A stretch of 64,000 nucleotides of DNA from Planctomycetales bacterium 10988 (GCA_009664345.1 CP043547.1:558001-622000), one strand, 5' to 3'; numbered from the stretch's first letter, positions 1-8,145 are shown. Notes: generated by a model not told the origin, from the letters alone. Translations and numbers: made by a program.

Positions 1-2
1 AG

Positions 3-527
3 CGTTCGTCAGCAGCACGGGCGAAGCAGCTTCAAGAGGAATTGGTGCGGGTGCGGGACCAGCAGAACCGACTTCTGAACCTGCGGATTTTGGAGGAGAT
101 CGACGCCAACACGTTCGCCTCGGCTGGCCAAGAACTGCGGGATCGAGAGGCCGACTTGAAGCTCGAAATCGACGTGGCTGACCGTCGCAGGCACGAAATC
201 ATCGACATCGCGGTGAAAGCGTTTGAACTTTCGCAAAGCCTTCGGGCGAGATGGCTTACGGCTGACTACGCCGCCAAACGTCGAATCCTCGAAATCCTGT
301 GTTTGAACTGGACGCTCGACGACGTAACTCTTGCCCCCACAATGAGAAAGCCCTTCGACCTGTTGGCCAAAGGGCTTGTTTCGAAAGATAGTCGGGGTGA
401 CCGGCGATTGACATTTCTTAACGACTTTTCGGGACAAAGCCTGTTTTGGCTTGCTATGTCACAAAGTCTTGATTTCCAAGCAGATACGTTCTTTCAGCTT
501 AGTCGAGAAGAACCGAGTTTGTCGTAA
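3..527 (+). CDS. Serine recombinase, C-terminal fragment (5' end outside window)
   Basis: This is the C-terminal part of a large serine recombinase whose catalytic domain would lie left of the window. The frame is open from the first bases; no real start codon is visible, and a TTG at 42 is internal. The visible protein is a charged coiled-coil region (LQEELVRVRDQQNRL and onward) followed by a segment with RRILEILCLNWTLDDV, which is typical of the tail of large serine recombinases after the zinc ribbon. It lies directly upstream of a second complete serine recombinase in the same orientation, suggesting two stacked integration modules. Function as a recombinase tail is inferred from family knowledge. 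It could be an intact gene or a truncated remnant; the window does not show which. Confidence 0.7.
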   Translation, partial: RSSAARAKQLQEELVRVRDQQNRLLNLRILEEIDANTFASAGQELRDREADLKLEIDVADRRRHEIIDIAVKAFELSQSLRARWLTADYAAKRRILEILCLNWTLDDVTLAPTMRKPFDLLAKGLVSKDSRGDRRLTFLNDFSGQSLFWLAMSQSLDFQADTFFQLSREEPSLS

Positions 528-595
528 TCAGCTACGAGTGACTGTCCGAATCACCTCTCCAGCGGTTTATTTTCCTCCGGTCGGGAGATTTACCG

Positions 596-2566
596 ATGAG
601 TCGTTCTACTCACACAATGTTACAACCACCCTTGGAGCCTCGGAATGGTCGAGAACTGAAGGTCCTTGCGATCTGCCGTATCAGTACCATCCATCAAGAC
701 GCCCGAAGCCTTGAAGATCAAGAAACGATGTACCGCCATTGGCTCACTAAGCATACTTCCCTTCCTTTCCGGATGGAAGTGATTGCCAGTCAAGGCAGTG
801 GGGAAGCGCTGGATCGTAAGGAGTACCATCGTGCGATTGAACTTGTCGAATCCGATCAATTCGATTTAGTTATCTCGGAGGATTTAGGGAGAATTTGCCG
901 TCGTGTGCATGCTCATATCTTTTGTGAGATCTGCGAAGATTCGGCGACCCGCCTGATTGCCCTGAATGATCATGTCGATACAGCCCTCGACGATTGGAGG
1001 TTAGGTTCTTTCTTCGCGGTGATGCGGCATGAAACCTCGAATCGCGATACGTCCAGGCGTATTCGTCGTTCGTTACGAAACCGCTTTAGCCAAGGGGGAG
1101 TCGTTCAAACCACGATCTACGGATACATCAAGCCGCGTGGTGAAAACACCGACGACAAATTACATAAAGACCCGGACGCAGAACCCATTTATGAAGAGTG
1201 GTTTCAACGGTTAGAAAATGGAGAGTCGCTTCAGTCCATTGCTGATTGGCTCAATGGGCAAGGGATTCCAGTGGGGCCTTATGTTCGCGTGGATCAATGG
1301 TCAGGACCGTTGGTAGGTCGGGTTACACGAAATCCGATTCTCAAAGGTGTCCGTGTACGGAATCGTAAGATCTCCCGAAGGGTAAATCGAACTGGGCGGC
1401 GACAATGTATCGATGCGCCGCCAGAGGAACGTCTGGAACGCCACTGTCCTCATTTGGCCTTCATCGAGCCGCAGCGATACGACCGGATTGTTCAGCAGTT
1501 GAACGATAAAAACGAGATGTATCGGCGTGGAAGAGCGAAGGGGGTCGACTGCCGGAAAAATGTTCCTTTAAGACGGACTCGCTTTCCCGGCCAGATGGTG
1601 GATTGCGGTATCTGCGGCCACAAGTATGTCTTTGGTGGCCATGGCCAAACGGATCACCTCATGTGCAATGGGGCTCGCGGTTATCACTGCTGGAATGGAG
1701 TTTCCTTTGATAGCGTTCTTGCTGCCATGAAAATTTCCGAGGCGGTATTTAGCGAGTTAGAGGCACTACCTGACTTCGATTCTGCATTTCTGACGATGGT
1801 CCAGGAAGAATCGCAAAAAGCGAATGGGCAACGTGCAGAGAAACTACGATCCTCTACCAAGGAGGTGGAACGATTAGATCGTGAACTTGCCAATCTACTC
1901 AAGTTCATCCGAGAGGGAAGTAGTAGCAACACCCTTCAAGAGGAGTTGGTACGTATTGAGTCGGAGAAGTCCAATCTGGAGTATGAAATAGGATGCCTGA
2001 AAAAGTCGCCTGTTCGCGAGTTAATTCTTCCTACTGCCAAGGAACTTCGAGAATTGGCTCGAAGCGAGTTTGCAGGACTTGCCCAGGACAGCTATGAATT
2101 TGCCTCGCTGATGCGTCGACTGATCCCCAAACTGGTCGTCTTTCCGTGTCAACTTTGCGATGGTGGGCAGATTCTTTTAAGAGCAAAGTTTCGCTTGAAG
2201 TTAAGTGGACTGCTCTCAGATGCCCACGTTGAGGAAGTGTTGGCCACCCCTCTGGAACGAGTGCTTACCGTAGACCTGTTTGAACCAGTTCAACGAGCGG
2301 CGTTCCGAGAAGAAATTCTCAGGTTAAAAGCCAGTTTGAATCCGAAGACGGGAAAAAATCATACCGAAGAGGAGGTCTCTCAACTGTTAGGAATTACCCG
2401 AACGGCTGCTCAGCGATCGGCGTCAATGCAGAGAAAAATGGACCGTCTTGGAATCACCGATCCTTACATTCCCATCCTCGAACCTCCGAAGGACAATAAA
2501 AAGCTCTGCCGTCATAAACACAAGCGTTATTCATTCCAACCTTTAGAAAGCGCAGGCCAAATTTAA
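596..2566 (+). CDS. Large serine recombinase (site-specific integrase/resolvase family)
   Basis: Predicted site-specific DNA recombinase of the large serine type, expected to integrate or excise the surrounding element. The N-terminal resolvase domain starts near residue 22 with VLAICRISTIHQDARSLEDQ; the Ser of RIST is the likely nucleophile. A recombinase domain follows (about residues 170-290), then a zinc-ribbon-like segment with CGICGHKYVFGGH and a later MCNGARGYHC (about residues 335-365), then a coiled coil (about 400-470). The length (656 aa) fits the family. The ATG has GGGAGATTTACCG before it. The C-terminal extension after about residue 580 ends with a basic His/Lys-rich tail. A second recombinase tail lies upstream, and a terminator and a tiny gene follow. 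Recombinase identity is well supported; target site and partner att sites are unknown. Confidence 0.9.
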   Translation: MSRSTHTMLQPPLEPRNGRELKVLAICRISTIHQDARSLEDQETMYRHWLTKHTSLPFRMEVIASQGSGEALDRKEYHRAIELVESDQFDLVISEDLGRICRRVHAHIFCEICEDSATRLIALNDHVDTALDDWRLGSFFAVMRHETSNRDTSRRIRRSLRNRFSQGGVVQTTIYGYIKPRGENTDDKLHKDPDAEPIYEEWFQRLENGESLQSIADWLNGQGIPVGPYVRVDQWSGPLVGRVTRNPILKGVRVRNRKISRRVNRTGRRQCIDAPPEERLERHCPHLAFIEPQRYDRIVQQLNDKNEMYRRGRAKGVDCRKNVPLRRTRFPGQMVDCGICGHKYVFGGHGQTDHLMCNGARGYHCWNGVSFDSVLAAMKISEAVFSELEALPDFDSAFLTMVQEESQKANGQRAEKLRSSTKEVERLDRELANLLKFIREGSSSNTLQEELVRIESEKSNLEYEIGCLKKSPVRELILPTAKELRELARSEFAGLAQDSYEFASLMRRLIPKLVVFPCQLCDGGQILLRAKFRLKLSGLLSDAHVEEVLATPLERVLTVDLFEPVQRAAFREEILRLKASLNPKTGKNHTEEEVSQLLGITRTAAQRSASMQRKMDRLGITDPYIPILEPPKDNKKLCRHKHKRYSFQPLESAGQI

Positions 2567-2594
2567 TTGCGCCCATTATAAAGTTCCGCTATTG

Positions 2595-2622
2595 CCCTGA
2601 ACATGTCGTTCAGGGTTTTTTT
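2595..2622 (+). terminator. Rho-independent terminator after the serine recombinase
   Basis: Perfect 8-bp stem CCCTGAAC / GTTCAGGG with a 5-base loop followed by seven T. It lies just downstream of the recombinase stop and only about 20 bases upstream of the start of the next small gene, which leaves no room for a separate promoter after it. Confidence 0.85.
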
Positions 2623-2644
2623 ATGCGCCAAACAGGAGATTGAT

Positions 2645-2791
2645 ATGGATCGTGATCAACAAGCGTCGTCCGATGAGCGTTCCCATCAAGTCATCGTGAA
2701 ATTGCTACAGCTCATAGCAAAGGAAGTCGTCAGAAAACTGAAACAATCGAATTCAGCTCGGGACTCAAGTGATAAGCCGAAAGGGAGATGA
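2645..2791 (+). CDS. Small hypothetical protein (48 aa)
   Basis: I do not recognise this protein. I chose the ATG preceded by CAGGAGATTGAT, a good ribosome binding site, over an upstream in-frame ATG at 2603 that lies inside the terminator hairpin. The product is small, hydrophilic and charged, with a short amphipathic stretch (VIVKLLQLIAKEVVRKLKQS) that could be a helix. It sits between the serine recombinase and the DUF1257 module, so it is probably an accessory gene of the same element. There is no signal peptide or membrane segment. Coding status rests on the ribosome binding site and context only. Confidence 0.5.
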   Translation: MDRDQQASSDERSHQVIVKLLQLIAKEVVRKLKQSNSARDSSDKPKGR

Positions 2792-2989
2792 GAGATTTAA
2801 AGTATTAATTGAACCGTTGCGTTGATGTTTAAAGGAATCGATGTCTGCTAAATCCAAACAGATTTTGCGTCAAGTACCATGAAGGGTTTCCTAGCTATTA
2901 ATCCCACTCCTTTCTATGTTCTCGATTTAAAAATGCATTGAGCTCAATTCCCTGTGATGAGATCTGAGTTAAAAACTCTTTGTCATGGA

Positions 2990-3024
2990 TGTTCGACTCC
3001 TATGGTTGAGTTCGAGCATTTTTT
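2990..3024 (+). terminator. Rho-independent terminator before the DUF1257 gene
   Basis: Hairpin with arms TGTTCGACTC and GAGTTCGAGCA (one bulged T, one G-T pair) followed by six T. It stands about 30 bases upstream of the DUF1257 start codon, the same arrangement seen in front of several other genes here. Confidence 0.7.
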
Positions 3025-3056
3025 ATTGCCGTTTTAAAAAAATGTAGGAGATGTTT

Positions 3057-3425
3057 ATGTCACACATTGTGGAGATTCAAACGGAAGTTCGAGATGTGAA
3101 TGCGTTGCGGGCGGCGTGTGAACGGTTGCGTTTGCCGCTGCCTGTGAAGGGAACATTTCAATTGTTTAGTGGTGAAGTGGAAGGTTTGGGGGTAGAACTG
3201 CCAGGGTGGCGATATCTGGTTGTTTATAACTTAGCGAGCGGGGAGTGCCGTTATGATCACTTCAATGGCAGGTGGGGTGATCCGCAGGAACTTGACCGGC
3301 TGCTACAAAGATATGCGGTAGAAAAGGCAAAATTGGAGGCGAGAAATCGTGGCCATCTTGCTACCGAACAGCTGCTGCCGGATGGCTCAATCAAAGTGAC
3401 CATCAGCATGGGAGGTGCCGCATGA
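3057..3425 (+). CDS. DUF1257 (Ycf35-like) protein
   Basis: Small protein of the DUF1257 family, to which the chloroplast/cyanobacterial Ycf35 protein belongs. The opening MSHIVEIQTEVRDVNALRAA and the internal GWRYLVVYNLASGECRYDHF with a nearby WGDPQELDRLLQRYAVEKA are typical of the family. I chose the second of two ATGs because AGGAG lies six bases before it, whereas it directly abuts the first. The gene overlaps the DUF2997 gene by four bases and is followed by a Ycf46-like AAA ATPase. The same three families are neighbours in cyanobacteria, so the three products probably act together. The biochemical role of the family is not established; here the module travels with a recombinase. Confidence 0.85.
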   Translation: MSHIVEIQTEVRDVNALRAACERLRLPLPVKGTFQLFSGEVEGLGVELPGWRYLVVYNLASGECRYDHFNGRWGDPQELDRLLQRYAVEKAKLEARNRGHLATEQLLPDGSIKVTISMGGAA

Positions 3426-3616
3426 GGAAAGTAATTGAAATTATTGTCTCGCCGACAGGGCAAAGCCAAGTTGAGGCCAAAGGTTTTACTGGAGGTGAAT
3501 GTCGAGAGGCTAGTGAGTTTTTAAAGAAAGGTCTTGGCAAGACACACAATGAGAAGTTGACAGCCGAATTTTATACATCGCAAGAAATTGAACTTCGGCA
3601 ACAACAGCGTGGTTAG
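3422..3616 (+). CDS. DUF2997 protein
   Basis: A 64-residue protein matching the DUF2997 pattern: a short beta-strand opening (KVIEIIVSPTGQSQVEAKGF), then GGECREASEFLKKGLGKT and a polar tail. DUF2997 proteins are small and usually sit next to DUF1257 genes, as here, where the ATG overlaps the upstream stop (ATGA), implying translational coupling. A G-C-rich hairpin with a TTCG loop and T-run follows before the AAA ATPase gene. There is no signal peptide or membrane segment. Function is unknown; it is presumably a partner of the DUF1257 protein. Confidence 0.8.
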   Translation: MRKVIEIIVSPTGQSQVEAKGFTGGECREASEFLKKGLGKTHNEKLTAEFYTSQEIELRQQQRG

Positions 3617-3652
3617 ATCGATTATTTAAAGACATTGTTTCTATTTATACAG

Positions 3653-3675
3653 GCCGCCTTCGGGTGGCTTTTTTT
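3653..3675 (+). terminator. Terminator with TTCG tetraloop
   Basis: Stem GCCGCC / GGTGGC closed by a TTCG tetraloop (one G-T pair) and followed by seven T. It lies between the DUF2997 and AAA ATPase genes, about 25 bases before the ATPase start, so it may act as a partial terminator or attenuator inside the module. Confidence 0.8.
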
Positions 3676-3699
3676 GTTTACAAATACACAAGGTGAAAA

Positions 3700-5190
3700 A
3701 TGACACTTGCAGAACAACTGTCGGAATATGTGCGGGCGTGCTTTACCGGGATTTGGATCGAGTCGCATGAGCATGCTGATGCCTTGAGGGAGATGGCTGA
3801 GCTTTGCCATCAAGAAGGCTGGCAGCTTGGTTCTTGGAATATCGAATCGGGATTGAGGGTCACCGGGCAAAGTACTGAGGAGATAAATACAATCGATCCT
3901 CTGTCGGCGATTCGCTCGGTGAATGCGATGGCCACTCCCGAGGGGACGGCGATCTTGGTGCTGGAAAATTTTCATCGGTTTCTGCAATCGGCGGAGATTG
4001 TACAAGCCTTGAGCAGGCAGATTCTTTTGGGAAAGCAGAACCGAACGATCCTGGTGATTCTTTCGCCTCTTGTGCAGCTGCCGGTCGAACTGGAGAAGAT
4101 GTTTGTGATTTTACAACATGCTTTGCCGGGCCGCGAACAGCTTGATGTGATTGCTCAAGGGATCGCTACCGAAGAGGGTGAATATCCCGAAGATCGTGAT
4201 CGCGAGAGGATTTTGGATGCTGCTTCCGGCTTGACTCGATTGGAAGCAGAAAACGCTTTCAGCCTTTCCTTAGTACGTGAAGGTAGTATTGCGGCGGAGA
4301 CCATTTGGGACCTGAAAGCGCAAACTCTCAAGAAGTGCGGTGCTTTATCGTTGTGCCGTAGTGAAGAAAACTTCGAGAGCCTGGGAGGGCTGGCGGCACT
4401 AAAAACCTTTTGCCGCAGGTCGCTCTTGCAACCAAGTCGGGCGAATCCTCACAAGCGGGCCAAGGGAGTTATGCTGCTCGGGGTTCCTGGAGTTGGGAAG
4501 AGCGCTTTTTGCCGTTCTTTGGGTAAGGAAGTCGGACGTCCGACTATTACTCTGGACGTCGGGAGTCTCTATGGTTCTCTGGTCGGCGAAACCGAGCGAA
4601 AGATCCGACAAGCCCTGGCCACCCTCGACGCGATGGAGCCTTCAATCGTTTTGTTGGATGAAATTGAAAAGGCCTTCAGTGGTCTCGGGAGTTCCGGACA
4701 AACCGATAGCGGGGTTTCTTCCCGGCTGTTTGGCACTTTTCTGCAATGGCTTTCCGATCGCGAGAGTGATGTGTATGTCGTTGCTTCTTGTAATGATATT
4801 TCGAAATTGCCGCCGGAGTTTTCTAGAAGTGAACGATGGGATGGTTTGTTCTTTCTCGATTTGCCAGGCAGGGAAGAGAAAAACATTATCTGGGAGCTTT
4901 ATCGTTCTCAGTATGAAATCGATCCCGATCAACAGCTGCCGAGCGACGATCTTTTTACCGGAGCCGAAATCAAAGCGACTTGCCGACTGGCGGCTTTGCT
5001 TGATTTGCCTCTTTCGCAAGCGGTGCAAAATGTCGTCCCCGTAGCGGTCACGGCGTCGGAATCCATCGAACGATTACGCAACTGGGCTAGCGGCCGTTGC
5101 CTCGATGCCAATCAACCGGGAATTTATCACTGCCCACAGAATGAAGAGGTGGCACGGACTTGCGTGTCGGGTGATCCCTCTATCAATTAA
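3700..5190 (+). CDS. AAA ATPase, Ycf46-like
   Basis: Soluble AAA-family ATPase of the Ycf46 type. The N-terminal half (about residues 1-210) is the poorly conserved region in which family members mimic a degenerate first ATPase fold (ILVLENFHRFL). The AAA core follows: Walker A GVPGVGKS at residues 261-268, Walker B IVLLDE at 316-321, then sensor-like VASCND and a second-region Arg stretch SRSERWD. The length of 496 residues is normal for Ycf46 proteins. The ATG follows AAGGTGAAAA. Linkage with DUF1257 and DUF2997 genes mirrors the cyanobacterial ycf35/ycf46 association. The ATP-driven remodelling role is inferred; the substrate is unknown. Confidence 0.88.
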   Translation: MTLAEQLSEYVRACFTGIWIESHEHADALREMAELCHQEGWQLGSWNIESGLRVTGQSTEEINTIDPLSAIRSVNAMATPEGTAILVLENFHRFLQSAEIVQALSRQILLGKQNRTILVILSPLVQLPVELEKMFVILQHALPGREQLDVIAQGIATEEGEYPEDRDRERILDAASGLTRLEAENAFSLSLVREGSIAAETIWDLKAQTLKKCGALSLCRSEENFESLGGLAALKTFCRRSLLQPSRANPHKRAKGVMLLGVPGVGKSAFCRSLGKEVGRPTITLDVGSLYGSLVGETERKIRQALATLDAMEPSIVLLDEIEKAFSGLGSSGQTDSGVSSRLFGTFLQWLSDRESDVYVVASCNDISKLPPEFSRSERWDGLFFLDLPGREEKNIIWELYRSQYEIDPDQQLPSDDLFTGAEIKATCRLAALLDLPLSQAVQNVVPVAVTASESIERLRNWASGRCLDANQPGIYHCPQNEEVARTCVSGDPSIN

Positions 5191-5530
5191 CTTTCGCACT
5201 GGAAAGGAGAGAGCGATTCTCACCCATGCTGAACTTGCCACCGTGCGAGCGGCCCTCCGATTTTGGGAGGATGAAATGATTCCTCATGGTATCGAGGCCG
5301 CCCGCCACTACTTCGATGTTGAGCTATCCAAGGAACAATCACCCCGAGCGATTGCCCAATTACGGGCAAAGTTTCAACTACAGGCGGTTCGCTACGCCGT
5401 ACTAAGTTCGACTGACACAGCTTCTTTAGAGCGGGCTCTCTATGCCACCGAAGCGGACGCATTGCAGGCAGAGCAGGACGTCAGCCGCATCGCTACCGTC
5501 CTCTTGCCGACCGAGCCTACGGCAGGCTAA
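5141..5530 (+). CDS. Hypothetical protein following the AAA ATPase
   Basis: The downstream part (HAELATVRAALRFWEDEM, then a His/Glu-rich stretch) resembles small proteins often encoded in planctomycete mobile regions, but I cannot name a family. The start is uncertain. The ATG at 5141 lies inside the ATPase gene in another frame and has no good ribosome binding site. A clear AAAGGAGAGAGCG lies instead in front of an ATT at 5217, which would give a shorter product beginning at ILTHAELATV. The gene overlaps the end of the ATPase gene and is convergent with the controller gene. The protein is soluble, about 100-130 residues, with no visible catalytic motif. Confidence 0.5.
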   Translation: MKRWHGLACRVIPLSINFRTGKERAILTHAELATVRAALRFWEDEMIPHGIEAARHYFDVELSKEQSPRAIAQLRAKFQLQAVRYAVLSSTDTASLERALYATEADALQAEQDVSRIATVLLPTEPTAG

Positions 5531-5545
5531 CTACGTTTTTTTCCT

Positions 5546-5767
5546 TTAAAGACCCTGCATCAGCTCGGAAAGATTCACTTCCAACGCCTCGGCGATGCGT
5601 TCGATATTTCGCAAGGCAACGTTCCGCTCCCCCCGCTCGATGCCGCCGACGTACGTTCGGTCCAACCCGCATTGCAGGGCCAAATCCTCCTGCGACCAGC
5701 CTCGCTGCCGGCGGAGTTCTCTCACGCGATGCCCGAATCGCACCAAGATATCTGCTGTGTTTGCCAT
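5546..5767 (-). CDS. HTH controller protein of the restriction-modification C-protein family
   Basis: A 73-residue single-domain helix-turn-helix repressor/activator. The whole protein is the HTH fold: [19 protein letters not shown], then [20 protein letters not shown] and [18 protein letters not shown]. The [14 protein letters not shown] stretch closely resembles R-M controller (C) proteins, which are of similar length. A two-half C-box operator lies 22 bases upstream of its start, supporting autoregulation. No restriction gene is adjacent; the divergent neighbour is a small membrane protein and the convergent neighbour an unknown gene. The role is therefore inferred as a timing regulator of the element or a remnant of a lost R-M system. 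Confidence 0.85.
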   Translation of the reverse strand: MANTADILVRFGHRVRELRRQRGWSQEDLALQCGLDRTYVGGIERGERNVALRNIERIAEALEVNLSELMQGL

Positions 5768-5789
5768 CCCCGAATCGTGGATAATGGAT

Positions 5790-5817
5790 GACTATCAGTC
5801 TACGGACTATAAGTATC
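5790..5817 (-). promoter_or_regulatory. C-box operator upstream of the controller gene
   Basis: Read on the minus strand, the site is ACTTATAGTC, then CGTA, then GACTGATAGTC: two GACT-N3-AGTC type half-operators separated by CGTA. This is the architecture of operators bound by R-M controller proteins. It ends 22 bases before the controller ATG and faces the divergent membrane protein gene, so it may control both. Confidence 0.75.
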
Positions 5818-5920
5818 ATTTTATTTCTGCATTGTTTAGAATGAGGAGGGCTTGCTTAGCTGAAGGAAGTCATGAATCTCACAAGTACCTTTATCGCTAG
5901 GAAGAAAAGGAGACAGCGAA

Positions 5921-6367
5921 ATGTCTGAGGATGAAAGCGTTCCCTGGTATAAACATTGGGGAAATTGGGTGTTTTTCCCGGCCGTTGGGTTCCTGATTTA
6001 TTGTCTGTGGTGGAATATGACCCTCAAAAATGCGGAGCTTCGGATCGTTGGGCAGAATGATCCCGGGATATTTCAGAGCACGCTCACGATCCACGTCTGG
6101 CATCAAAACACGTACCCCCTTGAGAAGGCTCAAATCAAGCTGATGGCACAAGGGGAGACGATCGCCGGAGAGACTGAGGGTCGGGAGCACTTCTTCGAGC
6201 ATTGGAAACCCAATGGCGTGAACGCCAAAGAGTTTCAATTCCCGCTCACGGAATACGATCCACAAAAGCCCATCTACGTGTACTGTCGGCTGGATGCCGC
6301 GAATGCGAGACCCGCCGTGCTTCGCTATATCTGGAGGAACCATCGATGGGAACAACCTGAAGATTAA
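5921..6367 (+). CDS. Small single-pass membrane protein
   Basis: A 148-residue protein that I do not recognise. It starts with a short hydrophilic head (MSEDESVPWYKHWGN), then one transmembrane segment rich in aromatics (about residues 15-35, WVFFPAVGFLIYCLWW). A polar, probably beta-rich domain of about 110 residues follows. The head-then-anchor order fits a signal anchor with the domain outside the cytoplasm. A strong AAAGGAGACAGCGAA precedes the ATG. It is divergent from the controller gene with the C-box between them, so it may share that control. A strong terminator follows. No enzyme motif is visible. Confidence 0.65.
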   Translation: MSEDESVPWYKHWGNWVFFPAVGFLIYCLWWNMTLKNAELRIVGQNDPGIFQSTLTIHVWHQNTYPLEKAQIKLMAQGETIAGETEGREHFFEHWKPNGVNAKEFQFPLTEYDPQKPIYVYCRLDAANARPAVLRYIWRNHRWEQPED

Positions 6368-6408
6368 ACAACGACGACCGTAAGACGATGACCGTAACGT
6401 GTTCACGC

Positions 6409-6445
6409 CGGGTCTCCTTCGCTACCGAGGGAGGCCCGTTTTTTT
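6409..6445 (+). terminator. Terminator after the membrane protein gene
   Basis: Long stem CGGGTCTCCTTCG / CGAGGGAGGCCCG with a few G-T or mismatched pairs, followed by seven T. The next gene starts about 40 bases downstream with its own AGGAG. Confidence 0.8.
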
Positions 6446-6486
6446 ATGCGCCGATCCAATTTTCTAGGCGTTTTAGGAGAAAAACA

Positions 6487-7437
6487 ATGACAACGATTAC
6501 TGAAACCTCGACGTCGACGACCGTGCAGAATCAAGTGGCATCGACCCGGCTTCGCGCCACGATGGCTGCGGCGCGATTGAGTTTTACCTGGTTGGGAGTG
6601 AGGAAATCGCTCAATGCCCAGCAGAAAAACCAAGCGGCGGACTCATTCGGTGCGGAAGGGAGGTTCCTTTCCGCAGGGAAGAAGGTGATCGATACCACCC
6701 ATCCCGCCTACAAAGCGGTCACCGCGATCCGTAGTCAGGCCCTCAGCTATTGGAAGGGGATGAGCCTCCCCTTTCCCGAGGTCGGGATTCGGCTGATCCG
6801 CCAGGATACGCTCGGCGAGTTCGATGCCCGCATCGCCGGTTTTCGCGAGCAGCTCGAAGGGGCGGTGCTGGAGCTGGACCATCATTACGACGAGCTGCGG
6901 CAGCAAGCCCGTGAGCGATTGGGCGATCTGTTTGACCCCCGCGATTATCCGCCGACGCTGCTCGGCATGTTTGGGATCGAGCATGACTATCCGTCGATCG
7001 AACCGCCGAATTATTTGCGGCAGCTCAATCCGGAACTTTACCAGCAAGAGTGCCAACGGGTGCAGGCCCGCTTCGAAGAGGCCGTGCAACTTGCCGAACA
7101 GGCTTTTACCGAGGAATTGACGAAGTTGATCGAGCATCTCCACGAGCGATTGAGTGGTGAGACCGATGGCAATCCCAAGATCTTTCGCGATTCGGCGATC
7201 ACCAATCTGACCGAGTTCTTCGAACGCTTTCGCACGCTCAACATCCGTTCCAACGCTCAGCTCGACGAGTTGGTCAGCCAGGCCAGGGGGATCATGCAAG
7301 GCGTTCAGCCGCAATATCTACGGGATAGCGGGGTCCTCCGTGAGCAGATCGCGACGCAGCTCTCCGCCGTGCAGACTTCGCTCGATGATCTTTTAATTGA
7401 CCGTCCTCGCCGCAACATTCTTCGCAAACCACGCTAA
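6487..7437 (+). CDS. DUF3150-like protein
   Basis: A 316-residue soluble protein with the layout of phage- and plasmid-borne DUF3150 proteins. It has an early FTWLGVRKSL strand/helix (about residue 34), a segment around residues 75-110 (THPAYKAVTAIRSQALSYW), a long amphipathic region, then LGDLFDPRDYPP (about 155) where the family has its conserved loop. The rest is mostly helical. I chose the ATG after TTTTAGGAGAAAAAC; an upstream frame extension at 6388 overlaps the terminator. The family is of unknown function and common on mobile elements. It is followed after 15 bases by a small gene, probably in one transcript. The family assignment is from pattern resemblance, so moderate. Confidence 0.55.
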   Translation: MTTITETSTSTTVQNQVASTRLRATMAAARLSFTWLGVRKSLNAQQKNQAADSFGAEGRFLSAGKKVIDTTHPAYKAVTAIRSQALSYWKGMSLPFPEVGIRLIRQDTLGEFDARIAGFREQLEGAVLELDHHYDELRQQARERLGDLFDPRDYPPTLLGMFGIEHDYPSIEPPNYLRQLNPELYQQECQRVQARFEEAVQLAEQAFTEELTKLIEHLHERLSGETDGNPKIFRDSAITNLTEFFERFRTLNIRSNAQLDELVSQARGIMQGVQPQYLRDSGVLREQIATQLSAVQTSLDDLLIDRPRRNILRKPR

Positions 7438-7452
7438 AACCAGGGAAAAACG

Positions 7453-7695
7453 ATGGAACTCTTGATTCAACCAACGGGGACGGTTCGCTGTCTCTATGAC
7501 GAAACGCTGCCGCTACGCGAGCTCGGGAGCGTCTCGATCCGTCGAGGCTCACACGTCGAACCCGATGCCGACGGCCGTTGGAGCGCGGACCTCTCCCCGG
7601 TTGATGGTCCGCTTCTTGGCCCGTTCACCACTCGTTCGGAAGCCCTGGCGGCAGAAGTCCAGTGGCTTCAGCAGCACTGGCTCTTTCCTCAGTAA
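7453..7695 (+). CDS. Small hypothetical protein (80 aa)
   Basis: A compact 80-residue protein with no recognised family. It opens with an MELLIQPTGTVRCLYDE beta-rich stretch and later has VEPDADGRWSADLSPVDGP and a C-terminal Trp-rich WLQQHWLF. No signal peptide or membrane segment is seen. It sits 15 bases after the DUF3150-like gene, and the CCAGGGAAAAACG before the ATG gives a weak ribosome binding site. Compact genes of this kind recur in this element; the composition looks truly coding. Confidence 0.6.
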   Translation: MELLIQPTGTVRCLYDETLPLRELGSVSIRRGSHVEPDADGRWSADLSPVDGPLLGPFTTRSEALAAEVQWLQQHWLFPQ

Positions 7696-7746
7696 TAAAA
7701 AACACTTTTTAGATTGAAAACAAAAACCACTTTTAGAAAGGTACGC

Positions 7747-8145
7747 ATGTCATCCTCCACCGAGCCCTCGCATGCTCAGGCCGTGAGCCATCAAGTCACC
7801 GCCTTCATCGAAGGATTAAAAGAAGCGATTGTCGTCTCGATGGCCGCTGCCGCTGAAGGGATTCGCCTCGAAAGCGAAGTCGCTCGCGTCATGCAGCGGA
7901 TGGGTGCCTATCACGCGGTGCTGGAAGGAATCGAATCTCAGAAGCAAGCCCTCCGCGACTTATTGAAGCAAAACCGTAGTGCTGCGGAGAAGGAAAGCTT
8001 GCGGTTTCAGCTCAAACTCCTCGATCAGCAAACCATCGCCGTGCTCACCCGTTCCGGTCTACCTGCTGAAGTCGCCAAGCAAACGGTAACCAGGCAATTG
8101 CCTGAACCTACTCGTGACGACAGAGGCCGCTTCGCCAAGACCTAG
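7747..8145 (+). CDS. Hypothetical helical protein (132 aa)
   Basis: An unknown protein that is mainly helical: residues 10-60 (SHQVTAFIEGLKEAIVVSMA and following) and 65-115 look like two long helices, ending in a short basic tail RDDRGRFAKT. Such RGRFAK tails are common in small DNA-associated or phage-like proteins, but this is only suggestive. The ATG preceded by AGAAAGGTACGC was chosen over an upstream in-frame start without a binding site. A terminator follows. It could be a structural or DNA-binding accessory of the element. Confidence 0.55.
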   Translation: MSSSTEPSHAQAVSHQVTAFIEGLKEAIVVSMAAAAEGIRLESEVARVMQRMGAYHAVLEGIESQKQALRDLLKQNRSAAEKESLRFQLKLLDQQTIAVLTRSGLPAEVAKQTVTRQLPEPTRDDRGRFAKT

